A DNA stretch of 64,000 nt from Siphonodentalium dalli. Its lineage: Eukaryota; Mollusca; Scaphopoda; Gadilida; Siphonodentaliidae. The translations under genes were made by a program, and so were the position numbers. The notes beneath the pieces were generated by a model, which was not told the origin of the DNA, searched no databases, and was given only the letters and a program-made list of their open reading frames with translations. The DNA is taken from assembly GCA_032622095.1 (NCBI GenBank), contig CP136066.1, positions 97,423,319 through 97,487,318 on the forward strand, read 5' to 3'. This document shows positions 59,212-64,000 of the stretch, piece after piece; the stretch's first letter is position 1; every line of letters begins with the position of its first letter.

Positions 59212-60233
59212 CCGTAAAATGGGGCTACTTTGCCATATGCGGGGCTACTTTGCCACCCCTCCGTGAAAACATATTTCAAGGTTATTTTTTGCATAAATAG
59301 TTAAATAAAATCATTCATCATAGATAATTCTTATTGCATTGGTTCAGGGTTACCAAACAAATGCCAAAATCTTGTTGACCTTGAACTATGAAGGTCAAGG
59401 TCACTGCTTAAACTTGATTAACAGATTTCTCAAATTTCACATATGATATCCAAGTTTTGATAGCAGTATAATTACTGCTTAGTATCTGTTCTTGATTCCA
59501 TGCTTATGTTAAGTTCTGGAAATTTTTTGAATGTTTGTGAGTTTTTCTGTAAAAAGAAATTTTTCATGTGGCATGTGACAAACGTCGGGGCTACTTTGCC
59601 ATATGGTGTACATTTGAGTCGTCCCATATCAAAATTTTACAAATATTTCAAAGCTGCACATGTTTTCACTGACAGTAAGTGTAAAACGACCAAATCAAAC
59701 TTATATCACAAGTCAATAATTGCAGTCATATCTTCATTGAGAAATTATATACTAAGAAAGTCTACTTCACTCATTTTTAACTGTAATTTCTATGGACAAT
59801 ACCACGGCCACTGAATATGTTCAGTGCCCATTTTTGTCTAAAAATTAACTGACAGGGAACATCACCCCTACAAAAGTTACATCATGCATTCACATTACAT
59901 TTTTTCATCCCCTGTGTGAATGAGTATCATATTTATCCATAATACCAATTTTAACTGATTTACCATGCACATTTTTAAACAACGAAGAGATCTTGGGGTA
60001 ATAATACGAAATGTGGCAAAGTAACCCCAACCCATGGGGCTACTTTGCCACCCAACCTTTTGACCCCATGCTATCATGCCAGTACTATATGAGCTTTAAC
60101 CAAGCATCTGATAGATAGAAGGCATGTGCGTAAAACAACTAACAGCTAAACTGTTTCCTGAATTGAAGAACTGCCTACAGGAATGTTCCACAAAGATATG
60201 CCAAAAAGGTGGCAAAGTAGCCCCGTTTTACGG
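59212..60233. mobile_element. TA-flanked element, CCGTAAAA ends, GGGGCTACTTTGCCA repeats
   Basis: The left end CCGTAAAATGGGGCTACTTT pairs with AAAGTAGCCCCGTTTTACGG at the right. TA lies outside at 59210-59211 and 60234-60235. GGGGCTACTTTGCCA or its inverse occurs six times across 1022 bp, not only at the ends. No transposase is seen. The 104-codon ORF at 59500 is not recognised. Confidence 0.78.
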
Positions 60234-60449
60234 TATAATAAACTGTGGACATGTTGTTTTTATTGAGTTGCCAAAGAGTTTTGTCATCTAGATTGCAGTA
60301 AAAAGCAAAATTATTTTCAATGCAGGGGGAATAACTCTATATATTAAAGATGGAGTTCTTCCCCTTCCATTAAAAAAGTTTGAATTCTGTTGCATTCTGG
60401 GATCCAAAGGGGGGGGGGGGGAGTCATTCTATAATTTCAGTAGTTTTTG

Positions 60450-62060
60450 GCTCACCTGAGACGAAGTCTCTGGTGGAGCTATAGTCATCACTCCTCGTCC
60501 GTCCGTCAACAATTCTTTAAACTTCCAGGGACATATCCAGGCCGTTTTTCATAGCGTTTACCGGTTTGGGAGCCCAAACTCCAGGCGCCCAAAAAAAAAA
60601 AAAAATACAAAACTTTTTTTAAATTTTTTTTATTCAATTCAGGTCCCAATTAATATCATAACAAGATATATATATTTATATATATATATATTGATATAAG
60701 ACATGTAAGTTTACAAAAAGATTTAACTTAAGTTTAACAGTTGGAATAATACTGTAAAGTATGTTTGGCTTTATCTAGCTTTCATCTGTGAATACTTCAA
60801 ATATGTTGAGTTAACCCTTCAGACTTCAGTATTTCAAACAAATTCAAGTGAAATTACACAATACAGTACAGGAACAGTGACAATTTGATCAAGTATTTAT
60901 AAACCTGGCTATCATGTGGGATCTCATAATACCAAATGAATAATTAACATAGAGATTAGTACTACTAGTAATTACTACATGTAACATTTCTGTACTACTA
61001 GTATATTATGAATGTGTCTCTCACTTGAATTTTAGAAAATAGCCTACTCTATGAATTACAGTGATAATGGTCTCATTTCAAGCCGTATAAGCATAATCCA
61101 TTGAACAAAAAGATATCTGACAATAACTTATAAGCATTTCCAAGCCATACTAGTACATGTACATATATAAAAAAATTCCAAAGTTAAGCTTCAGAAACTT
61201 GATCAAAGTGAACTCTCAGCAAAATTCAAAATACTGACTCCAAGAGCTCTAGGTTAGCTCTCAATGCATTGGATTTTTAACCCCCCCCCCCCCCCCGCCA
61301 CCACCATCACATATACTCCCTCCCGAACCTCCCTCGCTCATGTCTTTGGGATACCGGTATGCCTTTGGCATATCATTTCCCAAAAACAGGTGTCCCCAAA
61401 AAATCCCTGGATACTTCACTGACTTCTCCTCTGGAACCATAAGACCGTATAGGTTCATATTTGTTGTGGATATTGCCTAGGTGACTCACATTCAGATTTG
61501 TTCAAATGAGGTCACTGGGTCAAATGTGGGCAGGGCCAGGGACATAACTCCAAAAAATATTAAAAATTGCAAGTGAAGTCTGACATTTTTATAAACATTT
61601 CCTGGAGATCTGCTAGAGGTCATTAATTCCCAATTACAACATCTATCATATGTATTGTTCAAATCTGTCAACAGGACATTTAACTCTCCCACACCCACCA
61701 CTTCACCAGAACATATTTGGCAAACTTGAAAAGTGTTCTTTGAAAGAACCACCAGCTCTATTTAGTTCACATTTAATATTGAGGCTCCTTTGGTGATGTG
61801 TGATTCAGATTTGTTTAATCAGGGTCACCAGGTCAAGTAGGTGCAAGGCCAGCTACATTACTCTTTCTCTCCATAGTAATTCATGATACGTCTTCTATGC
61901 AAGAATGAAATGGCCTATTTTGCTTATATTTGGTATGAAATTACCTTGGGTGACAGATTTGTGAAAATAGCATCACAAAGTCGAATAAGGGCATTGCCAG
62001 AGACATAACTATTTCACAACATAGTAATTCTTAAAATATGTATGGAAGAGCCAAGAACTA
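60450..62060 (+). repeat. CTCACCTGAGACGAAGTCTC repeat (copy 2, interrupted)
   Basis: The opening GCTCACCTGAGACGAAGTCT and CGTCCGTCCGTC are followed at 60526-61409 by an inserted element. The repeat then resumes with CTCTGGAACCATAAGACCG and GTTCAAATGAGGTCACTGGG, matching 27310-27410. Confidence 0.7.
60526..61409. mobile_element. 884-bp sister of 38907-39969
   Basis: Starts CAGGGACATATCCAGG and ends AAAAAATCCCTG. The flanks TAAACTTC and GATACTTC agree at six of eight positions. The interior shares AATTCAGGTCCCAATT, TTTACAAAAAGATTTAA and GGGATCTCATAATACCAAAT with the other copy, in the same order. Confidence 0.7.
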
Positions 62061-62071
62061 GTTGGCTTATT

Positions 62072-62660
62072 GTCCCCCGAAAAAAAAAATTTGGGGGACT
62101 ATTAAAATAGCCGGTGTCCGTCCGTGTGTCGAGCCGTCCGTCCATGCGTCCGGAAATAGTTTCCGGATGATAACTTTAGTTTCGGTTATTATATCAAAAG
62201 CAAATTTCATTGGTGAGTTTATCAGACCAAAATACAGGTCAAGTTCGAATATGGGTTTGCTCCGCCCATTTTTGCGAGAGTTATGGCCCTTTTTTTACTT
62301 AGAATCTTGTAATTTTCTGGTTTCCGGATGATAACTACAGTTTGTGTTATGATATCTGAACCAAATTTAAATACGGTTTTTAGGTGTATCAGTCATATCA
62401 CGATACAGGTCAAGTTCGAATTTGAGTTTGAACCGATGATTTTTCTCAGAGTTATGGGCTTTTCGACTTAGAAAATTCAATTTCTCTTGTAGTTTTCTTC
62501 ATTTTGTGCCAATTTTAGGTTATATTTTGACTTTAAAAGTTTTTTTAAGATTTGGTTATTTGTATGCATGTCAGTAATGAGACAATGCACAAGTGTCTTA
62601 TCCATATAGTATACTTCTACAAAGCCTCCGCTCCAAATGAAGCCACCGGTTCGGGGGACA
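62072..62660 (+). repeat. GTCCCCCGAA...TTCGGGGGAC repeat
   Basis: The left TGTCCCCCGAAAAAAAAAAT and right GGTTCGGGGGACA are short inverted ends. CGTCCGTCC tracts and two units of TTTCCGGATGATAACT, CAGGTCAAGTTCGAAT and AGAGTTATGG lie inside. Confidence 0.7.
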
Positions 62661-62930
62661 CTGTGGCCGAGCGGCCTTTTATTTAGTATGGAATGTTCTT
62701 GTTTGACTGCAATACAGATATTTTTAATGGGGTAACCTGGAAAAATAGGGGCCAAGCGAAGGACAGTTTCCTTCTTAATATGCTTCCTTCACAAGGACCA
62801 TTAGGTCTATTTTATAAAAAGGCGCTTGTGAGATTGGAAATTTCCAACAATTGGGAAAGTTTGAGATGTCAATTGTGTAATTCCAACCTAAGACTTGGGA
62901 ATCTGGAGCCCAGTCGGGAGGGGACTTGTT

Positions 62931-62953
62931 GGGGGGGGGGGGGGGGGGGGGGG
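62931..62953. repeat. 23-nt G run
   Basis: Uninterrupted G run. The flanking region (62990-63110) resembles 28730-28840 (CAGTCATTGACTGTCTTGT), where a G-rich block also precedes it. Confidence 0.9.
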
Positions 62954-63112
62954 TGATCAGTAGTGTACAGTTGGTAATTTGGCCACATATCCTGTTTAGA
63001 TCTACTTCTTTTAAAGTTATTATGAAAAGTTCTGACTTGTGGTCTCCAGAGTCCCAGTCTTATCAGTCTTTGCAGTCTGGTGAGCGACCCCACAGTCATT
63101 GACTGTCTTGTT

Positions 63113-63496
63113 CTAATAATACTTCCATATGTGCTCCATTCGTTTTTCTACTGCTTTCATCGTGCTATGTGTGTCTTTACATCCATGTGTCTTTTGTTGT
63201 ACTTGGTTATTTTCTCCTTGTATTTCTGTCTCGTGTGTTAAGTCCGTTGAGGCTAGATTATGTTTCTTTTCTTGAGTTTTTGTATTTTTGCAGCGTTTAC
63301 ATGGTCATAAAATGGCTTTTGATCGTTTGACGAGATATTCCGCATCTTCTCTTTCAATTCCCTGGCAGCTGACATGGAAAGCGTGCTTACAAAAATCACA
63401 TATTATTTTGTAACTTAGTTTCTTGAAGGTTCCATCGCAGGAAAAACACTTATCTGTGCACACGTTGGAGTTACTGTTTTGTTTTAACTCTTCCAT
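63113..63496 (-). pseudogene. PHD-finger ORF with in-frame stop, probably transposon-derived
   Basis: The frame opens MEELKQNSNSN and has CFSCDGTFKKLSYKIICDFC then HAFHVSCQGIE, the C-x2-C, C-x2-C and H-x2-C pairs of a PHD-type zinc finger. At 63305-63307 the codon is TGA. The same frame continues with PCKRC, the last zinc pair, then a Lys/Glu/Gln-rich tail to TAG at 63113-63115. The stop falls where PHD fingers usually have Trp before C-x2-C. Short N-terminal PHD modules of this kind are common in ORF1 of invertebrate non-LTR retrotransposons, but the start of a host gene cannot be excluded. Nothing downstream on this strand resembles a reverse transcriptase. Confidence 0.6.
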
Positions 63497-63724
63497 CGTC
63501 GTTGCTAAGGCTACATTAAAAAGAATGTTCCTGTAGGTATATTAAGAAAATTAGAATCGAATAACTTCCAAACATCCACGAATTTTCAATCAGAATTTCA
63601 CACGTAAGTTCCATGCTATATAACAGTCATTTTGTAGAAGTACTTCGGCGTCATTTCTGTCGTTTTTTTGTAGTTTTTCGCGTTATTTTACGGAGCTTAT
63701 TTTTACATGACTGGCTGGCTATTG

Positions 63725-63880
63725 TGACGTCACATCATATCACACCGACCAATCGTTTCTGCGCTGTGGCGGGTGTATGTCCACTGTGTTGGAGTGTACG
63801 GATGCTGTGGCGGTCAAATCGCGATTGTTTTCGAGCGACCGAGATGCAAACAGTCACTAATTTAGTATCTACATGGACAG
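63725..63880 (+). promoter_or_regulatory. Promoter-like block and possible first exon
   Basis: TGTGACGTCACA (CRE palindrome, 63724-63733) is followed 19 bp later by ACCAATCG (a CCAAT-type box), then by sequence with more CpG than its surroundings. An ATG at 63802 opens 26 codons (MLWRSNRDCFRATEM...) to the donor g|gtaatta at 63881. The PHD frame starts 229 bp away in the opposite direction, so the block could serve both strands. No protein family is recognisable. Confidence 0.3.
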
Positions 63881-64000
63881 GTAATTAATATCATATTTAT
63901 TACAATAAACGTCAACAGCCCTGTAGGGTGATATTAGTGCCAACAGATGCACTAGCTCTTCTTCGCCCCTCCCTTAGTTTATATGTCTGAGAAAAACGCT

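Noticed and set aside
62649-62700. tRNA-like A box (TGGCCGAGCGGCC)
   Set aside because: No B box or clover-leaf follows. The words belong to the GTCCCCCGAA repeat.

Overview
The window is nuclear DNA of a eukaryote, most likely a marine invertebrate and probably a lophotrochozoan such as a mollusc. This rests on AT-rich sequence, introns of several kilobases with GT/AG borders, no operons or long ORFs, many CCGTCCGTCTGT tracts, and repeats opening in CTCACCTGAG..GGTGGAGCTAT, GTCCCCCGA or TACCCCC...GGGGGTA, styles I associate with bivalve and gastropod genomes. The phylum is inference; that it is an animal is secure from the two genes.

Two protein-coding genes are recognised, both on the + strand. 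At the left are three exons encoding the C-terminal part of the serine palmitoyltransferase long-chain subunit (SPTLC2/3 type): 345-480, 2117-2246 and 6281-6391 (or 6427). Their reading phases join exactly. The 5' part of the gene lies before the window. At 55423-55985 is the first coding exon of a Smaug/SAMD4 translational repressor, with 5' UTR and an upstream ORF. Its downstream exons were not found and probably lie past 64000. At the right edge is a PHD-finger ORF on the - strand with an in-frame stop, next to a CRE/CCAAT promoter-like block and a possible + strand first exon. No other gene is recognised in the ~49 kb between the two loci.

The rest is a dense, layered set of mostly non-autonomous DNA transposons. 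Several can be bounded by target-site duplications (TSDs): TA-flanked hairpin MITEs (five copies of one family between 5900 and 20613), TTAA-flanked piggyBac-like and Kolobok-like elements, hAT-like elements with 8-bp TSDs (1398-2007, 13107-13810, 19771-20400, 25048-29121, 32187-33267), a 3.26-kb element with ~250-bp terminal inverted repeats and a perfect 8-bp TSD (31675-34933) carrying one of those hAT elements, and a three-layer nest (37213-41690). There are also long arrays with ~158-bp units, a ~160-bp minisatellite (29585-30660), a recent ~2-kb tandem duplication starting at a 63-nt C run (43655-47380), and a foldback element with a 16-bp repeat core (52806-53345).

The observation I rate highest is that in the hairpin MITE family, diagnostic base changes occur in both arms of the same copy, so the arms resemble each other more than they resemble other copies. 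A second hairpin family shows a graded series from hairpin-core-hairpin to hairpin-hairpin to single hairpin. Coordinates of repeats without TSDs are approximate, because no alignment could be run.
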